In this document: in pieces, positions 12,801 through 26,632 of the stretch
How the letters are laid out: each line of letters starts with the position of its first letter
Position numbering within the stretch: position 1 is the first letter of the stretch
Origin: Apostichopus japonicus
Lineage: Eukaryota; Echinodermata; Holothuroidea; Aspidochirotida; Stichopodidae
DNA: 64,000 bases
Direction: 5' to 3'
Assembly: GCF_037975245.1 (NCBI RefSeq)
Contig: NC_092579.1
Location: 21,460,666-21,524,665, forward strand
The notes under the pieces: generated by a model
What the model was told of the DNA's origin: nothing
Database searches by the model: none
The model's input: only the letters and a program-made list of their open reading frames with translations
Translations under genes and position numbers: made by a program

Positions 12801-15330
12801 CAGTTTTAGGGCACTTCTGCAAGGAGGGAAATAATTATTTTAATTTTGAGCTATTCATCTTTGCAACTTGAGAACAATAAGGTTTTGAGATTAGGAATCA
12901 CAATTTATCTTAAAGTAACATTTTTTCTCAAATTTTCTCAACCAGACTTATATGTCGGTATTATTAACAGAGAGAGAATCTGAAAGGTTAAAAAAAATTA
13001 TTTTAAAAAAATTAAAGATTTCTGTCAGTAATTAAAATTTGAAATATAGAATCTAGACTAATCCAGCTAACAACCTGCATATATATGTAACAGACCCAAA
13101 GGGATCGACATAATATCGTACCCTGAAACATTTAATGAAACTGATGCAGTGGCATTAAAGTCAGAGACTACCGCTACAAGCAGACAACATGCAGCATTTC
13201 AAATAACAGTACTTCTCCCATTTTTGCACCTCTCCTCTAAATCTGTCCTGCTATTCCAGCCGAGCAAATTTATTTGCGTCTTTGGGGTCCCAATAGCGGG
13301 TAGGTAGCACCTGGTATGATTCCTCATCTTAAAGGAATATATTTAAGTTCGGTGTTAATCAGAAACAAAAAGTGTTCTCCAATTGCTCCTTCATACAAAC
13401 AAAGATGCCCAATACTAGTTTGACCATAGAGTGGTCTCTACTTTCAAAAATTTTAAAAAATGAAGGAAAAATAAACAAAATACAACCTGATGTTGATTCA
13501 CAGTTTGCTAAAATGTGAGTTACATCAACAGGAGCAGACACAGAATAATGATCTTTACCCATGATCACCCTATCTCAAATTAAATTTTATGCCCCTTTAA
13601 GTGTCTTTCGACGGTCTGACTTGAGAGAACAAGATACCACTGTTGTCAAAGGTCAATTTAAACAATGAACCAAGGGAGAAACGACATGGAAAAGACTTCT
13701 TGCCACCTTCATCCATCCCATGCCTCTTGCTTCCCTTCTCACCTTCCCCCCCCCCCCTCCCTGTCATGGAAATATTACCATTGTCAGTACAATGTAGACT
13801 ACTGTCAATTACCATGTGCACTAATTAACATGCGGCACATGGAGACTTTCACTGTGCCCATGCCCCTGCCCCCTCCCCCCCCCCAACTTATTGTACTCTC
13901 TATATAATGGCTAGAGCAAATTGCCAGCATTAAACAATGCCCTACTAGCATATTCCCAATCAATACTGGTCTAACCAATACCTCCCAATTCTCAAAATCA
14001 TCCAAAAGATTTGTTAAACAATTATAACCTCACCATTTTGAAACTGATATTTTTGTTATTGCCCAAAGGTTTGAACAACAAAAGGAATAATGAAGGAAAA
14101 TTTAATAGCTCAATTTATGGATTAGTCAATCAAAGTAATTTTTGGATCAATGAAGACCTGTGTATGCCACTCACCAGAAAAGATGTCAGAAATTCTAATT
14201 TAGATATGAAATAGCGCCCTCTATTTTACTTTGCATTCACAGAACAATATAGTGCCTTTAGCTGGGGAACATTGCAATCTTTTCAAACCAGAAATGACTT
14301 TAAATATATGAAGTGTTCGATCTCCTAAGCATCATGGTCTCTTAAAAGTTGTTCTGTGATCAAATGTAATACATAACTGATCACATTTTACCTAGGATCA
14401 TGAAATTCTCACAGAAACAAACTCAGATCTATGCTGAAGGAGACAGAAATTATTAAGAAGACAGTCATGTGGAATAAGGAATTAGCAAACAAAACTGCTT
14501 TCCTCTTTGTCAAATTATTATAAAAAAATTAGCAAATTGCTTGCATTCATCAATTATTAACCAATATACAAAGTTTAAAAACAATTTTTATTCTGTCATG
14601 TTTGTTATGTTATAGTAATGCCACTTACCAACCAGTTTTCACTCGTCTAAATTCATTCTGTAAAAGAAGAGGAGAAAACAAATTCATCATGAAAGTTCAT
14701 TTTTCCAAATTGATCAACCCTGAAATATCTACCAAAAAACAAAAAAATGGATCCTAAACTTAGGAACACAAACAACAGTATATAAATTAACAAAAAAAAC
14801 AAATTGGATTAACGGGGAGACACAAAAGATATTTGTCAAAACTTGATACATTTCTTAGTGTTTCCCTTTAAATACTGTCTGCACGCATGAGCTAATTAGT
14901 TAATGACCCTTGATAGAGAGGGTACGTATTCATTTAAACCTACACGACACAAACAAAAGATGTAAAAGTCACTGCAGGAATAAGTTGCTATTAAATTTCC
15001 TTTCCATGTCATCATTCGATACAGTACTTCCTTTAAAATACAAAATATACTCATTTAAATATGTGTTAGGTTTCCAAATCCTATTTATATCTCAAAACAA
15101 GAAAAGATTGAAGTGAACTTGAGAATTGCAAGTTACAAGAACATTAATATAATCAACAAGGAAATCATGGGTGTGGTGTATGCTTTATTTAATATATAAA
15201 CTTAATGTGGAATAAGAACAATAAGTCTGTTTTTTTTTCATCCTCTTTAGTGTATATACATCAACAGGGAATAATTAAATCCTCCATGTTTGTGTAGCAG
15301 TGTTAAGTGTTCTGAACTGTCTCATATAAA
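9881..15330. other. Intergenic, nothing recognised
   Basis: No gene recognised. It holds a poly-T tract near 10362-10377, an ACAC-rich patch near 11240-11270, and G- or C-runs near 11770, 13747 and 13873. A short segment at 11066-11097 resembles two others in the window (see findings). Confidence 0.55.
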
Positions 15331-16035
15331 ATGCTATGGTTCTTGTGTGTACAAAAGATGCTATATGACTGTGCACTTGTATATATTCCCCAAAACTTGA
15401 TGGCTTGGGGATTTACGAGCGGCGATACTTACCCGTCTCCCACTCCACATCTGCACTTTCCCATCTACCTAACTACACATTGGAACGTTTTAGCACTGCG
15501 CCCTCGCTACCTGGGCACCTGACCAATTACACCGCCTTCCGGATCTATACTTATGGAAGATAGCTACATGTGTTTGTTACCGACTTTTGCGTAACAATTT
15601 TCACCCTGCTATGCTATGGTTCCTGTGTGTACAAAAGATGCTACATAACTGTGCACTTGTATACATATAGCAGTTTTCTAATACTGTATATACAGCATTT
15701 TGCGATGTGATCCCGGTATAAATTAAAATTACTCCCTGCATTTGATACAACCAATACTTTAATAGATGATAGATGTATATTTCATCTAACAGAATTATCA
15801 TTTCTCCTATGTACAATAATGGAAAACTATAAGTAATGATTTTCTCAAGGATAACAGTATGTGAACACACAAAGTATAAACGAATGCTTTCAAGTACATT
15901 AATGTTCATAATTTGTAGAGAGTGATTTGGGATTTATTCGAGCACCGGCCCTTATCTGTCTCCAACTTAAGATGCACTCTCCTTATCTACCTAACCTACA
16001 GAATTGGTAACATTTTGGCGATGCATCTCCTTATT
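15331..16035. repeat. Duplicated composite repeat; contains dispersed-family copies 3 and 4 (reversed)
   Basis: A 57-bp block starting ATGCTATGGTTC occurs at 15331-15387 and again at 15611-15667 with few changes. A second block, related to the dispersed family on the opposite strand (core 15452-15471), follows the first copy directly at 15388-15520. Its partner (core 15973-15992) lies at 15925-16035, separated from the second 57-bp block by about 255 bp. This suggests duplication of the pair followed by insertion in one copy, or loss from the other. Confidence 0.65.
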
Positions 16036-16628
16036 CCCACATTCGGGACTCTTTTCTCTTCTGCTGAGAGGTAAACCTGCATGTTCTTCACTGATCTTTT
16101 CAATCTGGTAACATTCACTTGGTTTCTCAACGTTTGAAATTTCATTTCCTTTGCATCAAGACTTTTCTCTGGCCTAAAGTTGTCCCATCAAAATTTGCAA
16201 AGCACTGACTATAAATATCCCTTGCTTTTCCATGTTTTTCTGTGCATGAAAATTCCTGGTTCCTATTCTTTCAGACTTTGCTTTTCTGATGTTCTTAACA
16301 TTTTACTTTTACTACTTATATTGTTCTTGTAGATCTTTGATCTTTACTCTCTTCATTTTTTTTATTGAATTTTTTTCCTACCTTTTTATTCCTAAGCTTT
16401 CTATTCCAATTGTTTGAAATTTATACTGGTATTAATTAACCAAACTGACAGTTTGTAACTATGTTAATGAAGTGGGTAGTACAGTATGTTGATGTCTGAA
16501 AAGTACACATACAGTATGTATACAATGATGTACTGAAAGCATACATCACATTTTCAAAGTGTCAAGATAGTATTCATGACTGAAAGTATTCTACACAACA
16601 ATGTTCTGTTCAAAGCATATAAGATGTC

Positions 16629-16882
16629 ATGTGATTTGAAGTGATGGGAAATGATTTGAAGTGCTGTGGTATGATGTGATGTAGTGTGACGTGGTGTGGT
16701 ATGGTGTGATGTGATGTTGTATGATGTGGTGTGGTATGATGTGATGTGGTTTGGTTTGGTTTGGTGTGGTGTGGTTTGGTGTGATGTGGTATGGTATGGT
16801 GTGGTGTGATGTGATGTAGTGTGACATGGTGTGGTGTGGTGTGGTATGGTGTGGTGTGATATGATGTGGTGTGATGTGAATG
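16629..16882. repeat. Degenerate GTGRT/GTGGT pentanucleotide array
   Basis: About 250 bp of five-base units, mostly GTGAT, GTGGT, ATGGT and TTGGT, with almost no C on the + strand. The reverse strand stays open for 66 codons of His/Tyr/Ser/Thr repeats only because the unit contains no stop. Confidence 0.95.
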
Positions 16883-16967
16883 TTATGTGATTTGAGTCAA
16901 CAAAAAACTAAAACAAGACTGGGAAATTATGAGCAAATGTGAAAAGACCAAAAAAGAAAGTTTTTAC

Positions 16968-17037
16968 TATAACAGGATTTGAACCAGTGACCACATGATC
17001 ACAAATCCTATACTCTTCCAACTGAGCTAAGTGTGTT
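16968..17037 (-). mobile_element. tRNA-like relic (probable SINE head)
   Basis: Read on the - strand, box A (TTAGCTCAGTTGGAAGAG) and box B (GGTTCAAATCC) match the internal RNA polymerase III promoter consensus and are spaced as in a tRNA. The anticodon arm does not fold well and the acceptor ends do not pair, so a functional tRNA is unlikely. No clear SINE body or tail was delimited. Confidence 0.45.
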
Positions 17038-18133
<1,096 letters not shown>

Positions 18134-18164
<31 letters not shown>

Positions 18165-18207
18165 TATATATACAGTATATATATATATATATATATAATA
18201 TATATAT
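18134..18207. repeat. Interrupted (TA)n tract
   Basis: TA dinucleotides with two ACAGTATATA-type interruptions, abutting the truncated side of the SINE copy. Confidence 0.9.
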
Positions 18208-19739
18208 CTCGATGTATCTCTCAATATGCAGGTACAATAGATTAGAATGAGCTGTTAGATGATATGTTAATTGTTCAAAATAGTTATCATGACAACTTAC
18301 AAGTTACAGCTCAATGGTTTTGTTTTAGCGTCTGAAGTTTTTTTATACCATTAATGGACATTAATGCAAAGAGAACACTCTTGACTATGAATAATGTAGA
18401 GGTTAATAACGTTTCATGTTATAGTCAACATCTAATGGCTATACTGGTTGTAACGTTATATTAACAATTTGACATATGGTCCTGTGTCTAAATGTTCAAG
18501 GGATAAATTGCTAATTTGCATTGGGAAACAACCAGATTTACAAACCTCTGCTGTAACATTTCTGTCAACAGAATGTTAAAAATACTTTCCGTTGATGCAA
18601 GAGCTGGCAAAAAATTTTTCCCTTTAATCGTATAGAAAAATGCTACGCAGCAAAATGACCAAACTGCTATACCTTTTTTTGTACAGAGTAATTTTTGCAC
18701 AATATGACGATAGTATTTTGTAACCGAAAAAAAATTCAGGGACTTTAAAACGAACTGCACTACACTAGTACAGAAAAGTACTACAATTTTGCCCTGCATG
18801 AGTATTGTGTGGTGGGAGGTGTAACTTCCCAAAGACAATTAGTTGCTTTAATAATAAACTTACAGACTTATTCTACAATGTGTAATATAGACCTATATTT
18901 ACATCCCACATTAACGGTGAAAAATATAGGAAGAGACAGAAGGACACAGACACTAAAAGGTATTTAACTCTTGTAAATTAGGAATATATATATCAACTAT
19001 TCATAAAGAAAGTGAAAACAGTAGATATATTGATACTTTAAGTGTATAATGTAGTTTCAATACACAGCATCAAAGAAGAAGGAAATTATTTAACGCACAA
19101 TTTATCAAAGTCATTAAAGGCAAAGAAATGCAAAACAGAACACTCATTATTTTTTTTTTTCATTTTAAAGGAAAGATATCAGGCATAGAGTATATCGAAG
19201 GGGGTGCATATATATACTGTGTAACATTAGGCTTATATGCCCGTATAGTATCAGCATAGCTGGGTTTTAGGTCGAATGCGTAATGAATCTAGGTAACCGG
19301 GGGAAACTGACCAAAATTAGCAGACAGGTACCCCAGAGCAAATGTTTGGACCTTTCACATCACTAATGTTATGGTGTGAACAGAAGATTTAAGCATTTGG
19401 AACTCTCCATTTGTAGTTTGTGTTTATAGTTTCAAAGTGAAAGTCAATCAAGAAGAGTTACAGCAAGGGGAATTTGCACATCTATCAAAATAGAAATGTA
19501 TTTTGTGAGGAAGAAGGAAGGACAACATGACAATTTTACATCCTTGAAGACTCTGTGTTTACATTTTAAGACTGCTGATTTTGAATGAGGTGTCAATAGT
19601 TTACAAATCACCATGTATCAAATAGTTGAAAACAAGGTTAAAGGAGGTTATACAAGCATGATGATTCCTTGGGATGGAAATTGCTGCCAGAACAGACTGC
19701 TTTACTTTGGGATTGGTAGATTCTGATGGTAGAGGCGAT
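18208..19739. other. Intergenic, nothing recognised
   Basis: It contains a 116-codon - strand open frame (18488-18838), the longest non-repeat open frame left of the dynein gene. The translation shows no recognisable domain and composition like translated AT-rich DNA. Not called as a gene. Confidence 0.5.
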
Positions 19740-19900
19740 GTGCATTGACCCAGAGGGGGGGGGGGTCAACGGAGGCACACAGTGCCAAAATGTGACCAAT
19801 ATGTTACCAGTTAATAGGCTAGGTAGATGGATAAGTGCAACAGAAGAGTCGAGACAGGTAATGGAGGAGAGCTGTGAATTTATGTCTCATTTTCATGATT
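19740..19900 (+). repeat. Dispersed repeat family, copy 2 (with G-run)
   Basis: An 11-G run (19755-19765) is followed by CAGTGCCAAAATGTG, GTTACCAG and, at 19821-19838, AGGTAGATGGATAAGTGC, in the same order as at 793-925. Confidence 0.65.
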
Positions 19901-19945
19901 TCCTGGTCCTGGCTTATTTCAGAAGATTCCTGCAATAGCCCTATC

Positions 19946-20490
19946 CAGCATCCCCCACTCACCCCATTCTCCCCCCCCATTCTCCCACTCATCCCATTCC
20001 CGACTCATTCCATTCCCCTCCCCTACTCCCCCCATTCATCCTATTCCCTGACTCACCCCATTCCCCTCCCCTACTCCCCCATTCATCCTATTTCCCGACT
20101 CACCCCATTCCCCTCCCCTACTTCGCCTATTCATCCTATTCCCCAACTCACCCATTCCCCTCCCCTACTCCCCCATTCATCCTATTTCCTGACTCACCCC
20201 ATTCCCCTCCCCCATTCCCCTCCCCTACTCCCCCCATTCATCCTATTCCCCGACTAACCCCATTCCCCTCCCCTACTCCCCCATTCATCCTATTTCCCGA
20301 CTCACCCCATTCCCCTCCCCCATTCCCCTCCCCTACTCCCCCCATTCATCCTATTCCCCGACTCACCCCATTCCCCTTCCCTACTCCCCCATTCATCCTA
20401 TTTCCCGACTCACCCCATTCCCCTCCCCTACTTCGCCTATTCATCCTATTCCCCAACTCACCCATTCCCCTCCCCTACTCCCCCTCCCTC
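19946..20490. repeat. Pyrimidine-rich minisatellite, ~47-bp unit
   Basis: Roughly eleven units of 46-48 bp containing CATTCATCCTATT, CCCGACTCACCCCATT and CCCCTCCCCTACT. The first regular spacings of CATTCATCC are 20033, 20080, 20128 and 20174. The + strand is almost free of G, so a 127-codon Pro/Ser/His-rich frame stays open by composition alone. Confidence 0.95.
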
Positions 20491-23400
20491 ACTCCGCAGT
20501 GCATGAGCATGGGCAACAGCTGGATGACACCTACAGTTGTCAGTCTATTATGGCACTCATGAACGGTATATTGAAGAATACATCCTATCTAAGCTCAGGA
20601 CTCAAAAGGAGCAATCTAAACAGGTTTAAAGCAGTTATATTTACTGTAGCATAATTTTTCAGGTTTCATCCTGCTTCAAAGAATCCTGCTAAGAGCCATC
20701 TATGTACAGTACACAACACTGAAAATTAAAACAATAAGATTCCGTACTTTACTTTAATGATAGAAATCCATTCTGTACACAAAACTCCTGTATGATTCTT
20801 ATATACAAACTAACTTCATAGTGGACAGATGTAAAATCAAACAAAAGTAGTGTTGGACTGCTGGTTCTTCCCAAATGATTCTATGTAACTTATTGTAATA
20901 GCAAACAGATACATAATTAATACATACCTCCAAAGGTGTTCTGACGAGCCATTCGATAATAGCGTACACGTCCTTGACAATACAAAACAGTTAAATGGGT
21001 CAAATATTACAGCAGGACTATGGTGCCAGTAGTTATAGAAATAAACAGCTTGAGGTACAGTATATATTACACAGCCCAGACCAGACAGAGGCTTCAACAT
21101 CTGCCAGCTGTTTAACTCAGAAAAATACCTTCGTCGAAACAACACATAGGAAAGGCTCGACTGTCACAATTATGAGCATTCATTAATATTATCCAGTTTC
21201 TTGTTTCCAATGGATGAGTTGCATCACACCGTCACACGCTTGTCTAACTAGACTTTGTAATAAAATCCCTTCCGTCAGAAATGAAGAACCGTACCACTCA
21301 GTACCAAAATTACCAACAAAGAATATTTTGTCATAATTGCTACAGCCACTGTAGGTCCCTCCATTGAGCAATATATGCGATAAAATTATTTTGATTACAA
21401 GAAACAAACAACGATAGGAAAATAGTCTATATGAAATTCTTAAAGTCAACTTCCCTGTTTTAGATTAAACAGTGCTTACCAATTTACATTTTGCAATCAG
21501 GGTATTACCATTTCTGTTGTCATATATGACACGCACTATGTGTCACACCAAACAATAAATGTATTATTACCAAAGTAGGAAGCAAATGGCTACAACCCTT
21601 TGACCTAGTCTCAAGAAGTTCTACATCACATCTGACATGTACTGTATATATATACATATATGAACAGCTTATTTTGACATGTTAACTAAAATGCTTCAAT
21701 GAACTCTTGAGTCTTGAGTCTCTCAAATGGTAGTATTAAGCTTAGGTAGTATTGCAGCTCTCAGGTGAGAATGTTGCTCAATCTCTTCTATAGAGCATAG
21801 ACCCATTTTCCACTTCCACCTTCTATATATAAATACACCAATAAATTTCAGAGGCAAACAATTGTAACACTTATATGGAGGGGAAAAGAAATATTCCACA
21901 GTGTGAGTTGAAAGCCCCCATCTCAAAATCTTGACCCTAACTTACTATATGGGTTCATTGAATATAACCTGGCTTTACAGCAGAATAGCCTTAGAAAGCT
22001 TAAGTAACTTCCTATTATAAATTTATTTATCCTTGAGATGTGATACTTGTGCAACATTTTCTTTATAGCTATCAGTGTTTTCTGTATTTAGAATTTCATT
22101 TAAAAGCAACTTTGCTGTAGAAATATTATATTCCCTGATGATAAATCATTTAAATCTTACAAAGAAAAACATCACCAACTTGAGCTCATTTTGACCACAT
22201 GATATCATTCACATTGCTGTTGCCAGATACAGCAACAAAATATCACCAAATTTGAAGGGGAAAAAATAGTATCTTTGCCCCACAAAATGCCATGAGGACA
22301 TGGTGTTGACCTGCAAATGTAAGAGAATTTCCAGCAACTTTAGTCACTAGAATATCCCTTTAGCACTGAAAGCAGCATATTTGCATTTGGTCGCCATTTT
22401 CCACCTTTTTGACATGTCCATCAAGTTTTTACATATCAATCACAAAACAGCAAACTAAGATATTAGCCAAGTTTTTTCCCGTCCGCCAACAGCATTAAAT
22501 GGTGAGTAATTAGGGACTTCTACAGATAATGAGTAAAGTGTCTTACGACAAATTCCTACAGTTCCCCCAAACCCACTAGTTTGAATTTAACCCATTCATG
22601 AATAGCTAAACATGTTTAGCTATGAGCCGTTGCTAAAAATAGATTCAAAAAGTTGCGTTGGTACCACGCACTGCCATAGACAATGTATACAAATATACCA
22701 TGGTGTTATTTTACATATTGGTCAATGACTTTAGAGTTTGAACATAGTGGGGGCGGGTTTCTTGCGCTCCTAAAGGAAAATATCTTCGAGAAAAACAACG
22801 TTGAAAGTTGTAAATTGTTCAACTTTTTTGCCACCAATTGAAGTAGATAAGCTAGTTATGTATGTCGTTATGGCATCATGGAGTCATTGCGGTTGAGAAA
22901 ATCGTATGAAAAGGACTCAAAAAGCTGCTTTAACTCGAGTACATATTTAAAGCAAGTCTGTACTAAAATTTTACTTTACATGCTTAATATTGGAATTTAA
23001 CAAAACACAGTGTCAAAGATGAAGGGGTTGATTACATCTGATCTATTAGACTTGTCTATTATGTCAATACTTCCTTCTCCATATTTCTCTCTCTCTCTGT
23101 ATTTTAATATAAATATTTGGACTGCAAGGACTCTAGTTGCTCCTCCGCGGTTTCACTGGGAGCTATTTTTAACCACACATCGTACTATGATGTCACAGGT
23201 AAAGCTTTCCTCCTGCACATAACCTAAATATCTAACCAGCTAAACAATTTCAACTCCCAGGGAACATATACAGTTACTGTAGTAACGATACAGCGCTGAA
23301 GCCTTCACTAAGGGCCTATAAACTACAGGAGGAAGAGGAAGTGAGGAAGAGACGACTATCTTAAATTCATGTCTTACAAACTTCCTCAAGGCTGAGAGTC

Positions 23401-26379
23401 TTTATTCATTGAAAGGCTGAGAGTTATCATATATAACATGGGTAAAGGTCAAATGTTACCAGATCACCCTAGACACAGTAGTGCTGAGGTTGTGAGGAGA
23501 CAGGTAAGGGTAGTAAAGCTAAGCCAATTATTATTAACATGGAGAGCTACTATTCTCAAGAGACGTAAATTCTAACTTCTTTTCTCACATTTGTAGTCAA
23601 ATTAATTATGGTTCTTATGGATAAAACAACTTATGTTTGAAGCAAATACGATGGACACTAGAAAAATGAATGTTGTTTGATCATGTCTAAATCATGCTTC
23701 AATGAAGAAAACAGCCACAACGTTAAAAAAGTGAACACGAAAGATGAAGGAGTTATGTTTAATGAGGAATGTAAAAATAATATACACTCATGAACATGTT
23801 ACATACAGTATGTACCGAAATTACAAGAGTTGTAAGATTTTGAAAATTTATCTCGGTATCAGATTCATTTAATTGATTTCATATATATGTGTGGCATGAA
23901 CCATATCTAGAGACTTCGATGATTCCATAAAAGTTAAATTTCTTTAAAGATAAAAAAAAAACATGTTCACATTCTGCAATATTATATACAGTACATCCAT
24001 TGCCTCTCCACAAAGGGGGGGGGGGGGGTGGGGAGGGAGGGTTGGGGGCTCTTTACCTCCAACCTTGATTGATGAAAAGGAAATCTCATTATAAAATTGC
24101 TTTCATCTTTTGCCCGGGCTATCCCAACTAGCGCTACCTCAAAATTCAATAAATCTCATCATAGCAACACAGCAGGAGAAGATTAGGAACAAAAGCCTCT
24201 TTTTCGCTAACAAGCTTTACCAATCACTGAACTAATGCAGCTACACTCTCGTACCGCGACCGACCGTACTTGCCTGCCGGGAAAAATGAACCTAACAGGA
24301 TTACCAAACCAAGAGACACACAACATCCCTGTCAAGAGGTAGTGGTCCACCGTTAGGCAATCGAGATACAGGATGTAATGAACAGCAAAAACAGGAAGAA
24401 GGGAGTCAGTGAATTGATGAGAGCTATTAGGAAGAAAATCTTCCTTGGGTCACAAAAGGGTAACAAAATGAAGTCATTAAGAATTGGGTCATGGCTGATG
24501 ACTTGACCTATTCACAATAAGGTCAGCAATATTGTTACAACATCATTGTCAACTATGACTACCACATCTGTGAAAGCAGAATCAGTGCAGAAATAACACT
24601 ATAACGAACAGACACTTGATTATGAGTCACAAAATCATAGCTACTAGGGAAAAAAAACATGAATGTTTCTCACATTACACAAAGTTTGGGCAAAGTATGC
24701 TGATGTCTAATTTTCCATACAATTGATATTTAAGGAGCGAGAGGAGTTCAATCGTTCATCAGGAAATAAGATTTTTATTCACTGCAGAAGATGTGATATC
24801 TTGTTTACATTATTGTACAGGGAAAATGCTTTCAGGTTCATTAATCTTCTTTCCTTTTAAAGTAGCAACATTTTATGTACAATTAGTCCTATACATCTTT
24901 GTATATTGTTCAGTGAGCCACCCACTCTGCATAGGATATCATAAATAATATTGTATTGTCAAAAATTACCATACATGTACATGTATGCTAAAATATTCTC
25001 CTTCCAATGGATGGACTTATTATTTACCTATTGATTCATACCCAGTTCTTTCACCCTTAACTTTTTAAGTATTCAAGGCGGTTGTGAGTTGTAGTTTTAG
25101 GTATATTATGAAAGTAGTAGAAATTATTTATAGGATCCTTGCATACCTTTGCAAAATTTCAGTGGATACTAGTTTCGATGGAGTTAATCGATACCAGCTT
25201 TGAAATGAAAATCAGAAGAAAAATGAAAACAAAATCATTTGGCTGACATTTCAATATATATATAAACCTAGAACGCCTGTACTTTATGCAAAGCAAAAGT
25301 GCAGTATATACTACACATGATGGTCAAAGTGATACATAAAATAAAGAGATGCATATAATTATGACAAACATCCTTGAATTTACAATTAAGTAGTCTCATC
25401 TTACGATGTACAAAACTCACCAGTCTCACACTGTGCTATGCACAATCTCAACACTGTATTATTTCCAGATAAATACACCAAAACTAGTCAGTTCATTTCC
25501 TTCTGAAAAGTTTGAAAGTTCATCGATAGATGACACTTATAAGTACACAAGCCCGACATAGCTGGGAGAACTCAAAACAGAATGGCTATTCAAATATTTA
25601 ACTTTCGTGCTCGACATAGGAAAGCTTATTTGCAAGTTGTAGATAGATATGAGAATTATTAAAATGTTGCCATGGGATACCATCATCTTTAATATCTCCA
25701 TCGCCTGCACAATTATCTAGTCCGATAATTATTTACTAACAAAAACTAGGCCGAATAACTGTTTACTCTGCCGGTATATGTAAAGGAAGAAAGGGAAGAC
25801 GCTTTCGTTTATGGCCATTAAGAATATTAAATGCAGCTAACTTTTGAACATATTTATTCAGGCCATCCACACTCTAATAGAAAGTTTACATTCATATCAC
25901 TATATTGTCTTGAAAGAGCTGAAAAAATCTTGTCAAATATTATATATTTTTACAGACAAAAAGTCATTATATTATTATACTATATGACGGTCTTTCTTGA
26001 TTTGAAAGATAGATATATTGGGTACCACCATCTGAGGATAAAATTCTTTCAAAGGATGTATTCATTGCATGATATAGTGTCCTTTGAGGTGCAGTTAATA
26101 TTGATTTTCCTTTTCAGACTTTCCGCAAAGGTTGGTTCTTCACAAAGATGGAGGTGAAAAGCAATGAATAACTCTTTTGGGTTTTAGTAATATCAAGATA
26201 CACAAATATGCAAGAAGAGAAAGTTTGCTACACAGATAACAAAAACTATTACCAGTATAGTATATACATATGCAGTTTTTGTACAAAGAACCATAGTAAT
26301 AGTATGTATATGTATACTGTATGTATGTATATGTATAGTATGGTACAGTACAGTACAGTACAGTATAGTATATATATGA
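20491..26379. other. Intergenic, nothing recognised
   Basis: No gene recognised over about 5.9 kb. It holds a 14-G run (24015-24028) and a short segment at 23479-23508 resembling 11066-11097 and 26782-26813. TGTACAGTA-type short repeats precede the SINE at its right end. Confidence 0.5.
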
Positions 26380-26590
26380 AGGAGTGTTAGCTCAGTGGTT
26401 AACGCCGGTGCCTTCCAATCATAAGGTCCCTGTTCCAGTCACTGCAAGATTAATGTATGTCGTCCAGTTACAGAGTTGTTGACAATTCATAGTCATGGAT
26501 GTTAAATATGAATCTAAGAGACTGACTTTGGTCAGCTTTGATAAGCCAATGAGGCTTCTTCGCGAGTTCCTGCTTGCAGGAGGATCTAAA
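26380..26590 (+). mobile_element. tRNA-derived SINE with (CATA)n tail
   Basis: Box A (TAGCTCAGTGGTTAACGC) starts at 26388. A degenerate box B (TGTTCCAGTC) lies at 26431-26440. A body of about 150 bp follows, with AAGCCAATGAGGCTTCTTCG, and ends in a CATA microsatellite at 26591-26632. Head, body and simple-repeat tail are the usual SINE order. The reverse transcriptase would come from a partner LINE that is not in the window. Confidence 0.65.
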
Positions 26591-26632
26591 ATACATACAT
26601 ACATACACACATATATACATACATACATATGT
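26591..26632. repeat. (CATA)n tail microsatellite
   Basis: Degenerate CATA/TATA units directly after the SINE body; most likely its 3' tail. Confidence 0.85.

Noticed and set aside
16627-16827. His/Tyr/Thr repeat protein on the - strand
   Set aside because: Pentanucleotide array artefact.
16968-17037. Functional tRNA gene on the - strand
   Set aside because: Boxes A and B are good, but the acceptor and anticodon stems do not pair.
18488-18838. 116-codon - strand frame with hydrophobic stretches
   Set aside because: No recognisable family; codon composition mirrors the local AT bias.
19874-20257. 127-codon proline-rich + strand frame
   Set aside because: Open only because the pyrimidine-rich minisatellite has no stops; period differs among units and no homology recognised.
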